From positions 1-18,969 of the forward strand of contig CAZVEV010000093.1 in assembly GCA_964625865.1 (NCBI GenBank): a stretch of DNA of 18,969 nucleotides, in the 5' to 3' direction. The notes beneath the pieces are model-generated. The model did not search any database, was not told where the DNA came from, and saw nothing but the letters and a program-made list of their open reading frames with translations. The translations under genes and the position numbers were made by a program. Origin of the DNA: CAZVEV01 sp964625865 (GTDB taxonomy: Bacteria; Planctomycetota; Phycisphaerae; SM23-33). This document shows positions 1 to 6,328 of the stretch, in pieces; the first letter of the stretch is position 1; every line of letters begins with the position of its first letter.

Positions 1-133
1 AGAGATCGGCCAAATAGCCCAAACCCCATTATTCAAAACTGACGGTACACTAGCCCACCGGGCTCGCCAGATGCGATACGCGTGCGGGTCCGCACAACAA
101 GACACCCGTGGCGTAGAGACCCGTCTCGTCGCG
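1..133. other. left-edge stretch without a recognisable gene
   Basis: I see no coding region, RNA gene or clear terminator here. It is the sequence downstream of the PEP-CTERM gene. Short frames crossing it show no recognisable domain and overlap that gene on the other strand. Confidence 0.5.
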
Positions 134-910
134 CTAGCGTCGCTTCCGTCGGCAGACAGCCCACCCGCCCAGGGCGAGCAGGCCCAGCGTGCCCGGCTCG
201 GGGATAACGCGGAAGTTGTCGAACCCCAGCAGTCCGGACGGCGAGTCCCCCAGCGTCACAGGCCAGATCACGAACCCCCACTGCTGCGGGTTGGAATACA
301 GTTGTGTCGGCGTCTTGGTGGAATTCTCCTTCACGATCATCAGCCAGTCGTCGTCCCCGCCGAGAATGACCGTTGACCGCTCCCAGACGTCGTCGCCCAC
401 CGCGAACGTGCCCTCCGTGCAGTAGAACGCCTGCTCGTCGTCGTCGCTCGTGTCCGGGTCGTGGTCCAGCCAGTATCCCACGAAGAACCGCACGTCTCCG
501 CCGGCAAGGCTGAAACTGCCCACCTGTCCCAGCAGCGAGTCCGAGCCCTTGATGAAGACGCTGATCGCCGCCCCGGGGAAACTCAGGTCGATGTCGGGGA
601 AGCCGGTGACCACGTCATCACCCGGGTAGGCCGGCCAGTACGCCGCCGCATTGTGTACGAACGCCGGGTCCATCTCGCCAAGCGGCGTCCGGACGTATCC
701 GCTGTTGGCGACGCCATCCGTCGCGAACCAGACCATGGGGTTGTGATGGTCTTTCTTCTCCTCGCCGCCCGGGCCGAGATAGTCCGTGTCCCAGTATGTC
801 CACTTGTTGTGCTGCTTCACCGGGTCGTTCCAGAACTCTTCATCGTAACTGTCGCCGGCGGCCGCAGAAACAGCCAGGGCAATCGTCAGTGTCAACACCA
901 TCGTTCTCAT
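134..910 (-). CDS. PEP-CTERM sorting domain protein
   Basis: This is an exported 258-residue protein with a tripartite C-terminal sorting tag. Seen: an N-terminal signal peptide (residues 1 to about 19, MRTMVLTLTIALAVSAAAG); an acidic, aromatic-rich central region with the look of a beta-sandwich; and the tail VIPEPGTLGLLALGG followed by a basic RRKRR end, with PEP at residues 237-239. Known of the family: such tails are recognised and cleaved by exosortase at the inner membrane, and the proteins are released or anchored at the cell surface, often alongside exopolysaccharide. No exosortase gene lies in the window. The start is supported by AAGGGAG ending 7 nt before the ATG. The cargo domain is not identified; a carbohydrate-binding jelly-roll is only a guess. 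The gene appears monocistronic, with a candidate promoter about 220 nt upstream. Confidence 0.9.
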   Translation of the reverse strand: MRTMVLTLTIALAVSAAAGDSYDEEFWNDPVKQHNKWTYWDTDYLGPGGEEKKDHHNPMVWFATDGVANSGYVRTPLGEMDPAFVHNAAAYWPAYPGDDVVTGFPDIDLSFPGAAISVFIKGSDSLLGQVGSFSLAGGDVRFFVGYWLDHDPDTSDDDEQAFYCTEGTFAVGDDVWERSTVILGGDDDWLMIVKENSTKTPTQLYSNPQQWGFVIWPVTLGDSPSGLLGFDNFRVIPEPGTLGLLALGGWAVCRRKRR

Positions 911-1019
911 CGCTACTCTCCCTTCTCGTTCGCCGCGTCACGGGTGTTGGTCGGCGGCAAGGTGATAACGGCAAGGCTCCCGCGGCCGCATCGCCGGAAA
1001 CTCGGCCGACAGTGATTTC

Positions 1020-1051
1020 GGCGGGGAAGCTCAATTGCGCTCACCCCCGCC
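1020..1051 (-). other. hairpin in the PEP-CTERM gene leader
   Basis: The 7-bp arms GGCGGGG (1020-1026) and CCCCGCC (1045-1051) flank an 18-nt loop. It lies between the candidate promoter near 1130 and the start codon at 910, inside a predicted leader of about 212 nt. I could not match the leader to a known riboswitch class. It could be a modest RNA structure or chance in GC-rich DNA. Confidence 0.25.
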
Positions 1052-1128
1052 CATAAAGTGACCCGTCCATCGCGGGCCGGCCCGGCCCCGTCGCGTGTCC
1101 CTCACGCGGCAGGTCTGGCCACAGATGA

Positions 1129-1137
1129 ATTATAGCA
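1129..1137 (-). promoter_or_regulatory. extended -10 promoter element for the PEP-CTERM gene
   Basis: The minus strand reads TGC-TATAAT, a perfect sigma-70-type -10 hexamer with the TGn extension. No good -35 box lies 16-18 nt upstream, as is usual for extended -10 promoters. The predicted start of transcription near 1122 would give the PEP-CTERM gene a leader of roughly 210 nt. The rest of 911-1368 holds nothing else convincing except the plus-strand -10 box at 1274. Confidence 0.5.
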
Positions 1138-1273
1138 CCCGCGCCGCCGCCGTCCGGAAAAACCGCTATTGTTCCCGCCGGAACCGGCGACATGCCCGCG
1201 AGCAACCTGCGGTCTACGCAGGCGTGGATTCGACGATTCACCTTCGTGTATTCCGCCAATCCCCTCGGTGCGT

Positions 1274-1279
1274 TATGAT
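1274..1279 (+). promoter_or_regulatory. candidate -10 box (TATGAT) for the beta-propeller gene
   Basis: TATGAT lies in the context GTTATGATGA, nearly the same as the box before the hydrolase gene at 10609. The -35 position (TTCCGC, 17 nt upstream) is weak. Transcription would start near 1286, giving a leader of about 80 nt. Confidence 0.3.
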
Positions 1280-1368
1280 GAGAAACGAAGAGTGCTTCTC
1301 CGTCGCTACCTCACGGGCGGAGGTGTGTGGGCGGTTGTCTGTTCGATGGCGGTCAAGTGGAGAGTGTG

Positions 1369-2637
1369 GTGAAGCCAGAGCGTACTCGACGGGATGTCCT
1401 TCTATCAGGGACGATTGCAGCGGCGGGGGCGTTTGTCTCGCGGGGCGTGCGGGCGGCGGAGGCGCGGGCCGGTACGCCCGCCGTGCGGACCATTACGCGC
1501 GGGCCGAAGTTTCACTGGTTCGGATACTACGACAAGCTTCAGTTCGATCCGACCGGGCGGTACGTGCTCGGGATGGAGGTGGACTTCGAGCATCGCTCCC
1601 CGCGGGCGGACGATGAGATTCGTGTGGGGATGATCGACCTGACTGACGGGGACCGGTGGATCGAACTGGGGCGATCGAAGGCGTGGGGGTGGCAGCAGGG
1701 CTGCATGCTCCAGTGGGTGCCGCCCGCGACGAACCAGGTCCTCTGGAACGACCGCCAGGGCGGGCGATTCGTCTGCCACATCCTGGACGTCAAGACGCAG
1801 ACCAAGCGCACGATCCCCTGGGCGATCTACACCGTCTCACCGGACGGGAAGTACGGCGCATCGGTGGACTTTCGCCGCATACAGGACCTCCGCCCCGGTT
1901 ACGGCTACGCGGGGCTGGCCGACCCCAACAAGGCCACAATGGCCCCCGCGGACTCCGGGCTGTGGATCGTGGACCTGGCCACGGGCAAGGGCGAGCTGAT
2001 CTTCTCGCTGGCCGACGCGGCCGCGATCCCCTTCGCCGGGCGCGACACGAAAGACGCCAAACACTACTTCAACCACCTGCTGTTCAACACGAACTCCACC
2101 CGTCTGGAGTTCCTGCACCGTTACCGCCCCGGGCGGGGCAGGGGCGGGTTCATCACCCGGATGATGACCTGCGGCTTGGACGGCAAGGACGTGCGCGTGG
2201 TGGACCCGTCGGGGTACACCTCGCACTTCATCTGGCGCAACCCGGGCCACATCCTCGCCTGGTCGCGGTACAAGAAGACCCACGGGTTCTTCCTGTTCGA
2301 GGACAAACCGGGCGGGGGCGAGGTGCAGCAGGTGGGCAAGGGCGCGATGCCCCAGAACGGCCACTGCACGTATCTGACGGGCAACAAGTGGATCCTGAAC
2401 GACACGTACCCACAGGGCCGCGAGCGAAAGCAACACCTGTACCTCTACAACATCGCAGACAACCGCGTCGTCACGCTCGGGCGATTTCACCTGCCGCCGA
2501 CGTACCGGGGCGAGTGGCGGTGCGACCTGCATCCAAGGTCAAGCCGCGACGGCACGCTGGTAACCATCGACTCGCCCCACACGGGCAAGGGACGCCAGAT
2601 TCACCTGATCGATATCAGCGACGTAGTTAAAGGTTGA
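1369..2637 (+). CDS. Tat-exported beta-propeller protein, oligogalacturonate-lyase/TolB-like
   Basis: From the GTG at 1369 this gives about 422 residues. The frame stays open upstream to a GTG at 1327, but GGAG at 1359-1362 sits 6 nt before 1369, and that start places a twin-arginine signal at the extreme N-terminus (MKPERTRRDVLLSG, then a hydrophobic stretch and VRAAEA). Repeated blade-like motifs follow: FDPTGRYVLG, VSPDGKYGAS and a C-terminal SRDGTLVTIDSP, as in PD40/WD40-like propellers. Other signatures are HFIWRNPGH, MPQNGHCTY and NDTYPQGR. The His-rich loops recall PL22 oligogalacturonate lyases, but I cannot confirm the metal ligands or a lyase activity. The protein is probably periplasmic and involved in polysaccharide handling or binding (inference). 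It is monocistronic and convergent with rpoN; the stop codon lies inside a tandem AGGTTGA repeat. Confidence 0.75.
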   Translation: MKPERTRRDVLLSGTIAAAGAFVSRGVRAAEARAGTPAVRTITRGPKFHWFGYYDKLQFDPTGRYVLGMEVDFEHRSPRADDEIRVGMIDLTDGDRWIELGRSKAWGWQQGCMLQWVPPATNQVLWNDRQGGRFVCHILDVKTQTKRTIPWAIYTVSPDGKYGASVDFRRIQDLRPGYGYAGLADPNKATMAPADSGLWIVDLATGKGELIFSLADAAAIPFAGRDTKDAKHYFNHLLFNTNSTRLEFLHRYRPGRGRGGFITRMMTCGLDGKDVRVVDPSGYTSHFIWRNPGHILAWSRYKKTHGFFLFEDKPGGGEVQQVGKGAMPQNGHCTYLTGNKWILNDTYPQGRERKQHLYLYNIADNRVVTLGRFHLPPTYRGEWRCDLHPRSSRDGTLVTIDSPHTGKGRQIHLIDISDVVKG

Positions 2638-2649
2638 AGGTTGAAGGTC
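2631..2649 (+). repeat. short tandem heptamer at the propeller gene stop
   Basis: AGGTTGA occurs twice in tandem (2631-2644), followed by a partial third unit. The first unit contains the stop codon of the propeller gene, so the last residues come from the repeat and a second in-line TGA lies 7 nt further on. Confidence 0.5.
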
Positions 2650-2706
2650 GGGTGCCGTGGGCTGCGGATCGAAGCGGAGCAACCACGTTGCGTACGACAC
2701 GTGGTT
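2650..2706 (+). repeat. family A palindromic intergenic repeat, truncated copy
   Basis: Positions 2656-2688 match 12141-12173 at 32 of 33 bases (CGTGGGCTGCGGA ... GGAGCAACCACGT). The right part forms a hairpin: AACCACGT (2681-2688) pairs perfectly with ACGTGGTT (2699-2706) around a 10-nt loop. Compared with the fuller element at 14182-14292, the right half is missing. The right arm ends on the first base of the rpoN stop codon, so the hairpin sits exactly between two convergent genes and could act as a bidirectional terminator, though it has no T-tract. Confidence 0.7.
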
Positions 2707-4193
2707 CAGAACTCGCGTCGTCGGCGGGCGGGGGGGATGTCCAGCAGGCCGCGGTACTTGGCGACGGTTCGGCGGGCGATCTTCAGGCCGGATTCGGACA
2801 GGGCGGCGGCGAGGTGGTCGTCGTTGAGCGGCTTGGACTTGTCCTCGTTGTCGACGATCTCCTGCAGTTTGGCTTTGACCGCGTCCCAGGCCATGTCCTT
2901 CCCGTCGGCGCTGGTGGTCCCGCCGCTGAAGAACATCCGCAGGGGATAGATGCCCCGGGGCGTCTGGGCGTACTTGCCCGAGACGGCCCGGCTGACGGTG
3001 GCCACGTGGACGCCCACGCGATTGGCGACGGTGGCCATCGGAAGGGGCTTGAGCGCCTTCTCGCCGTGTTCGAGGAAATCGCGCTGGATATCGAAGACCT
3101 CCTCGGCCACTCGTCGGACGGTATTCCGCCGCTGGGCAATGGCCCCAACGAGCCACTGAGCGGAACGTATGTTATTTCGCAGAAATTGCTTAGCTTCACG
3201 GTCGGTCTTCCGGTCGCGCGCGATGCGGCGGTAGTCCTCCGAGATGCCCAGCCGCGGAGCATTGCCGTCCGGCATGGCCACGTACAGGTTCCCGTCCTCG
3301 TCGACGTCCACGATGACGTCGGGCATGATGATGGGCACGGTGGGCGAGCCGATCAGCGAGCCGGGCCTCGGGTTCAGGTGCGAGAGATTCTCGATCGCCC
3401 GCTTGATCTGATCGATGGTAAAGCCGCTTCTTCGCTCGATTTGCGGCAGGCGGTTCATCTCGATATCGTGAAGGTGCCTCTGAACGAGGGTCAACTCGAC
3501 GCTGACCTCACGGCCGGCGTCGGCTTCGGCGGCGAGCTGGATGAGGAGGCATTCCTTCAGATCTCGCGCGCCAACACCGATGGGGTCGAGCTTCTGGACG
3601 AGGCGCAAGGCCTTGTGGAAGCTGGGCATATCGATGGGCCGATCTGCTAGGGCGGCGATCTGCTCGAGGGGGGTGCGGCAGTAGCCATCCGCATCGATCT
3701 CGTCGATGATGAGTTGCCCGGCGGTGGCGAGGTCGTCGTCGACCTCGATGAATCGCCACTGGTCGTGGAGGTAATCGCACAGCGACTGGGTGGGCGCGGG
3801 GGCGTTGGCCATCGCGTCGAGCTTGCGGTCGCGCTCGCCGGTGGGGGCCTTGGGCCTGACGGGCGCCTCGGAATTGATGAACTCCATCCCGTATTCGTCG
3901 GTGAATTCGCTGAGACGCTCGAAGTCGTCGCCCTGGGCACTGGGGCTGTCTTCGATGACCAGGTCCGTCTCGCCGCGGTCGACGGCCTCGGTGTCGTCGG
4001 AGGCCGTCGGCTCGTCCGTCTCGGGCGCCTGCGTCTCGAGGACGGGATTGGACATCATCTCGGCGTCGATCCGTTCCTGGAGGGCAAGCATGGGCAATTG
4101 AAGGATCTCCATCGCCTGGATGATCCGAGGCGACAGCTTCATCTGCTGTGCGAGCCTGAGCTGTTGTGATACGTCGAGTCTCATCAAAGACAT
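2706..4193 (-). CDS. rpoN: RNA polymerase sigma-54 factor RpoN
   Basis: This is the alternative sigma factor that recognises -24/-12 promoters and needs an enhancer-binding ATPase to open DNA. Its 495 residues are the usual length. Region I is the Gln/Leu-rich N-terminus (QQLRLAQQMKLSPRIIQAME, then LQLPMLALQERI), which contacts activators. An acidic region II (about residues 50-90) follows, then the core-binding domain and a helix-turn-helix (TVANRVGVHVATVSRAVSGK). The C-terminal RpoN box ARRTVAKYR (residues 473-481), which reads the -24 element, is intact. Two starts are possible, 4193 and the in-frame ATG at 4184; neither has a Shine-Dalgarno sequence, and I keep the longer. The gene stands alone, without the lptB, hpf or ptsN neighbours common in proteobacteria. 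A consensus sigma-54 promoter lies just upstream on the same strand. Confidence 0.97.
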   Translation of the reverse strand: MSLMRLDVSQQLRLAQQMKLSPRIIQAMEILQLPMLALQERIDAEMMSNPVLETQAPETDEPTASDDTEAVDRGETDLVIEDSPSAQGDDFERLSEFTDEYGMEFINSEAPVRPKAPTGERDRKLDAMANAPAPTQSLCDYLHDQWRFIEVDDDLATAGQLIIDEIDADGYCRTPLEQIAALADRPIDMPSFHKALRLVQKLDPIGVGARDLKECLLIQLAAEADAGREVSVELTLVQRHLHDIEMNRLPQIERRSGFTIDQIKRAIENLSHLNPRPGSLIGSPTVPIIMPDVIVDVDEDGNLYVAMPDGNAPRLGISEDYRRIARDRKTDREAKQFLRNNIRSAQWLVGAIAQRRNTVRRVAEEVFDIQRDFLEHGEKALKPLPMATVANRVGVHVATVSRAVSGKYAQTPRGIYPLRMFFSGGTTSADGKDMAWDAVKAKLQEIVDNEDKSKPLNDDHLAAALSESGLKIARRTVAKYRGLLDIPPARRRREF

Positions 4194-4229
4194 TCTACCG
4201 CGCCGGTGGCTGAAAGGGAACCCCTGTAA

Positions 4230-4246
4230 TGCAAATGGCGTGCCAA
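4230..4246 (-). promoter_or_regulatory. sigma-54 (-24/-12) promoter upstream of rpoN
   Basis: On the minus strand the sequence is TTGGCACG, then CCAT, then TTGCA. This matches the sigma-54 consensus YTGGCACG-N4-TTGCW at every specified base. The invariant GG (4244-4243) and GC (4232-4231) are separated by exactly 10 nt. Predicted transcription start is near 4219, about 26 nt before the rpoN ATG at 4193. I found no other site of this quality in the window. It implies that RpoN transcribes its own gene with an activator encoded elsewhere. Confidence 0.85.
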
Positions 4247-4317
4247 GTCAGAAGAAAAAGTAGCCAAGTTGACCCTTCCGCCGGGTGCGAATCTCGCGCC
4301 GGCGGTTGCACTGATCC

Positions 4318-4343
4318 GGTCAGGCCGTACGATTAGGTCAGGC
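4318..4343 (+). promoter_or_regulatory. GGTCAGGC direct repeats around a candidate -10 box
   Basis: GGTCAGGC occurs at 4318-4325 and 4336-4343, 18 bp apart. Between them lies TACGAT (4328-4333), a possible -10 box for the methyltransferase gene, with a weak TTGCAC 16 nt upstream. A further related TTGACCC is at 4269-4275 (GGGTCAA on the other strand). The repeats could bind a regulator of the methyltransferase gene or act as upstream sites for the divergent sigma-54 promoter. The rest of the 4194-4407 interval shows no gene. Confidence 0.3.
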
Positions 4344-4407
4344 AGAAGCGCACGAGGCACGGGATGTCGGCCTCCGAAGGTGGGGCCGGGAATGGGAGAG
4401 ACGGCAG

Positions 4408-5820
4408 ATGAGATGCAGCGAGACGCGTCGCGGCGGTGTGGGTGGGTCGATGGCGGTTTGTCGCCAGCGCTGGGTGCCTTGGGCGGTTGCGGCGGTGGTG
4501 TTGTCACTGGCCGCACCCCCAGCCATGGCGGAGGAGACTGGTGCGAGTCCGGTGCTGGGCGTTGCGAACCTGGTCGACCTCCAGAAGCGTTTCGCAACGT
4601 TCTCTGACTCATTGCCGGCTGCGGCGAAGTTGGGCATGCGGAAGATCACGGCTTACGAGGAACACAAGCACTTCGTATTCGTCGGGGGCGACTTGTCAAC
4701 AGGCGGGGGGGCACGGCGAGTGATCTTCCTCAAGCCGGCAACGTTCATCGTGGACGATCTGGCTGTCGGGCGGACGCCCTCGCTCCAACTGACCGGCTCG
4801 ACCGCCGTGCCCAAGGTGGCCGACGGGAAGGTCTCCATGGTCTGCAACGACAAGCCGATCAGTTGGCAGACGTACAGGCATTCAGCCGTCTCGCCCGTGG
4901 TTTCACGGGTTGGCAAGACCCACACGGTGACGATCGGGCCGAAGGTCGGCACGCGGCGGGGCAGGCCGATCGTTCACGTGATTCATCTCGGCCCGGCTGC
5001 CGAAGTGAAGCTCTGGGACCGGTCCAACTTCGAGCGGATACCGCCGGACCCGCTCGGGATCATCGTCGGCAAGCGGAGGATGACGTTTGCCCCGCAAGGA
5101 TGGCGAGGGGCCGGGGCCGGGAAGATCTCGATTACCGAGGGCAACAAGACCGTCGTGTCCCTGCGCCCGCTGCCGTCGGGCATCATGCCTCACGGGCCGC
5201 GCGGTGTGCGAATGATCGACCGGTGGGACCGGGTGTATCGCAAGAGCGGCCCGGCACCGTGGGACGTGGGCAAGCCGGCGACCGAACTGGTCAAGGCCGT
5301 CGAGAAAGGGACGCTGAAGCCCGGCAAGGCGGTGGTGCTCGGCTGCGGAACGGGGACCAACGCGATCTACCTCGCGAGCAAGGGCTTTACGGTCACGGCG
5401 ATCGACGTGGCGCCGACGGCGTTGACGCTGGCCGAGGCCAAGGCGTACAAGGCCCGCGTCTCGGTTCGCTGGGTCCTGGCCAGCGTGCTGGCCCCGCCGA
5501 AACTGGGCCCGTTCGACGTCATGTTCGACCGCGGCTGCTACCACGGCGTGCGCCGGGTCAATGCTAAAGGCTTCGTCGCCGCCGCGGCCGCCATGTGCAA
5601 GCCCGGGGGGAAGTTCCTGATCATTGCGGGCAACGCAAATGAGGCACGCCACTACGGCCCGCCGCGGGTTAAAGAAAAAGAGATCCGCGACGAGTTTGCC
5701 CCGTCGTTCGACATCGAGTCGCTGCGCGAGACACGATTTGACACGCGGACGGCGGGAGGCAAGGGTCCGCTGGCCTGGTCGATCATGCTTCGCCGCAAGT
5801 CGCTCGCGGGCGCGCCCTGA
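4408..5820 (+). CDS. exported or anchored SAM-dependent methyltransferase with N-terminal beta-rich domain
   Basis: The 470-residue protein has three parts. Residues 1 to about 41 look like a signal peptide or anchor (WVPWAVAAVVLSLAAPPAMAE with an AxA site). Residues about 45-270 are beta-rich and unassigned; segments such as ARRVIFLKPATFIVDDL loosely resemble the C-terminal sandwich of heparinase II/III-type lyases (weak). Residues about 275-465 are a class I methyltransferase of the TPMT/Methyltransf_25 type: WDVGKPATELV, motif I LGCGTGTNAIYLA (residues 311-323), the ribose-binding acid in VTAIDVAP (D333) and FDVMFDRGCYHGV. The start at 4408 has GGGAGAG 7 nt upstream; an internal ATG at 4450 would also keep the signal peptide. 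A methyltransferase behind a signal sequence is odd because SAM is cytoplasmic. The substrate is unknown. The gene is divergent from rpoN and separate from blaI. Confidence 0.8.
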   Translation: MRCSETRRGGVGGSMAVCRQRWVPWAVAAVVLSLAAPPAMAEETGASPVLGVANLVDLQKRFATFSDSLPAAAKLGMRKITAYEEHKHFVFVGGDLSTGGGARRVIFLKPATFIVDDLAVGRTPSLQLTGSTAVPKVADGKVSMVCNDKPISWQTYRHSAVSPVVSRVGKTHTVTIGPKVGTRRGRPIVHVIHLGPAAEVKLWDRSNFERIPPDPLGIIVGKRRMTFAPQGWRGAGAGKISITEGNKTVVSLRPLPSGIMPHGPRGVRMIDRWDRVYRKSGPAPWDVGKPATELVKAVEKGTLKPGKAVVLGCGTGTNAIYLASKGFTVTAIDVAPTALTLAEAKAYKARVSVRWVLASVLAPPKLGPFDVMFDRGCYHGVRRVNAKGFVAAAAAMCKPGGKFLIIAGNANEARHYGPPRVKEKEIRDEFAPSFDIESLRETRFDTRTAGGKGPLAWSIMLRRKSLAGAP

Positions 5821-5896
5821 CCCCGGGGCATCTCCAGCGGCGACCGGCGAACAAACCGTCCTGAAAAAAGAGCTTGCCACCGTTCCGGCAAACACC

Positions 5897-5930
5897 TACT
5901 ATTACCTACGTACGTATGGCGTAGTACGAT
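5897..5930 (+). promoter_or_regulatory. BlaI-type operator overlapping the blaI promoter
   Basis: A 30-bp dyad (5897-5926) has the plan TACTA, 5 nt, TACGTACGTA, 5 nt, TAGTA: outer 5-bp arms and a perfect 10-bp central palindrome share one centre. Known BlaI/MecI operators are also about 30 bp, with TAC/GTA-rich half sites. The dyad overlaps a candidate promoter: TTACCT (5902-5907), 17 nt, TACGAT (5925-5930). Repressor bound here would block transcription of blaI and the genes behind it. The rest of 5821-5950 holds only the blaI ribosome binding site. Confidence 0.65.
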
Positions 5931-5950
5931 ATGGATGAAAGGAACGTCAC

Positions 5951-6328
5951 ATGGTCGATCCGCTTGGGGAATTGCAGTTGAAGGCAATGAACGTGATCTG
6001 GGACAACGGGCGGGCGACGGTGGGAGAAGTCCACGAGCAGATCTCGACGCAGCGACGCATCGCCTACACCACCGTTCTGACGACGATGCAGGCCCTTGAG
6101 CGGCGCGGCATGGTGACGCATGACACGGTGGGCAAGGCCTATCGTTACTCGCCGGCCGTCAGCAGGGAGCAGTACACCGAGGCCAGCGTCGACAAGCTTG
6201 TCGGCGACCTGTTTGAAGGGCGCCAGGAACAACTGCTGTGTCACCTTCTGGGCGCCGAGCGGGTAAGCAAGGCCGACGTTAAGGCGATTCGCGAGTTGAT
6301 CGGACGATCGGAAGGAGAGGTCGGATGA
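5951..6328 (+). CDS. blaI: BlaI/MecI/CopY-family transcriptional repressor
   Basis: This is a 125-residue winged-helix repressor of the penicillinase-repressor family, full length for the family. The N-terminal half is the DNA-binding domain (LGELQLKAMNVIWDNGRATV, then RIAYTTVLTTMQALERRGMV, the recognition helix and wing). The C-terminal third is the dimerisation part, where family members are cut by the partner M56 protease. The start has AAAGGA with 7 nt spacing. The stop overlaps the start of the M56 gene by 4 nt (ATGA), which suggests translational coupling. It probably represses its own operon through the dyad at 5897-5926. No beta-lactamase lies nearby, so the regulon is likely something else; the symbol denotes the family, not a proven role in resistance. 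Confidence 0.93.
   Translation: MVDPLGELQLKAMNVIWDNGRATVGEVHEQISTQRRIAYTTVLTTMQALERRGMVTHDTVGKAYRYSPAVSREQYTEASVDKLVGDLFEGRQEQLLCHLLGAERVSKADVKAIRELIGRSEGEVG

Noticed and set aside
911..1122. A cyclic di-GMP or other known riboswitch in the PEP-CTERM leader
   Set aside because: I compared it by eye with the conserved cores I know and found no match beyond a simple hairpin.
1327..1368. The GTG at 1327 as start of the propeller protein
   Set aside because: It would bury the twin-arginine signal 14 residues in; GGAG sits 6 nt before the GTG at 1369.
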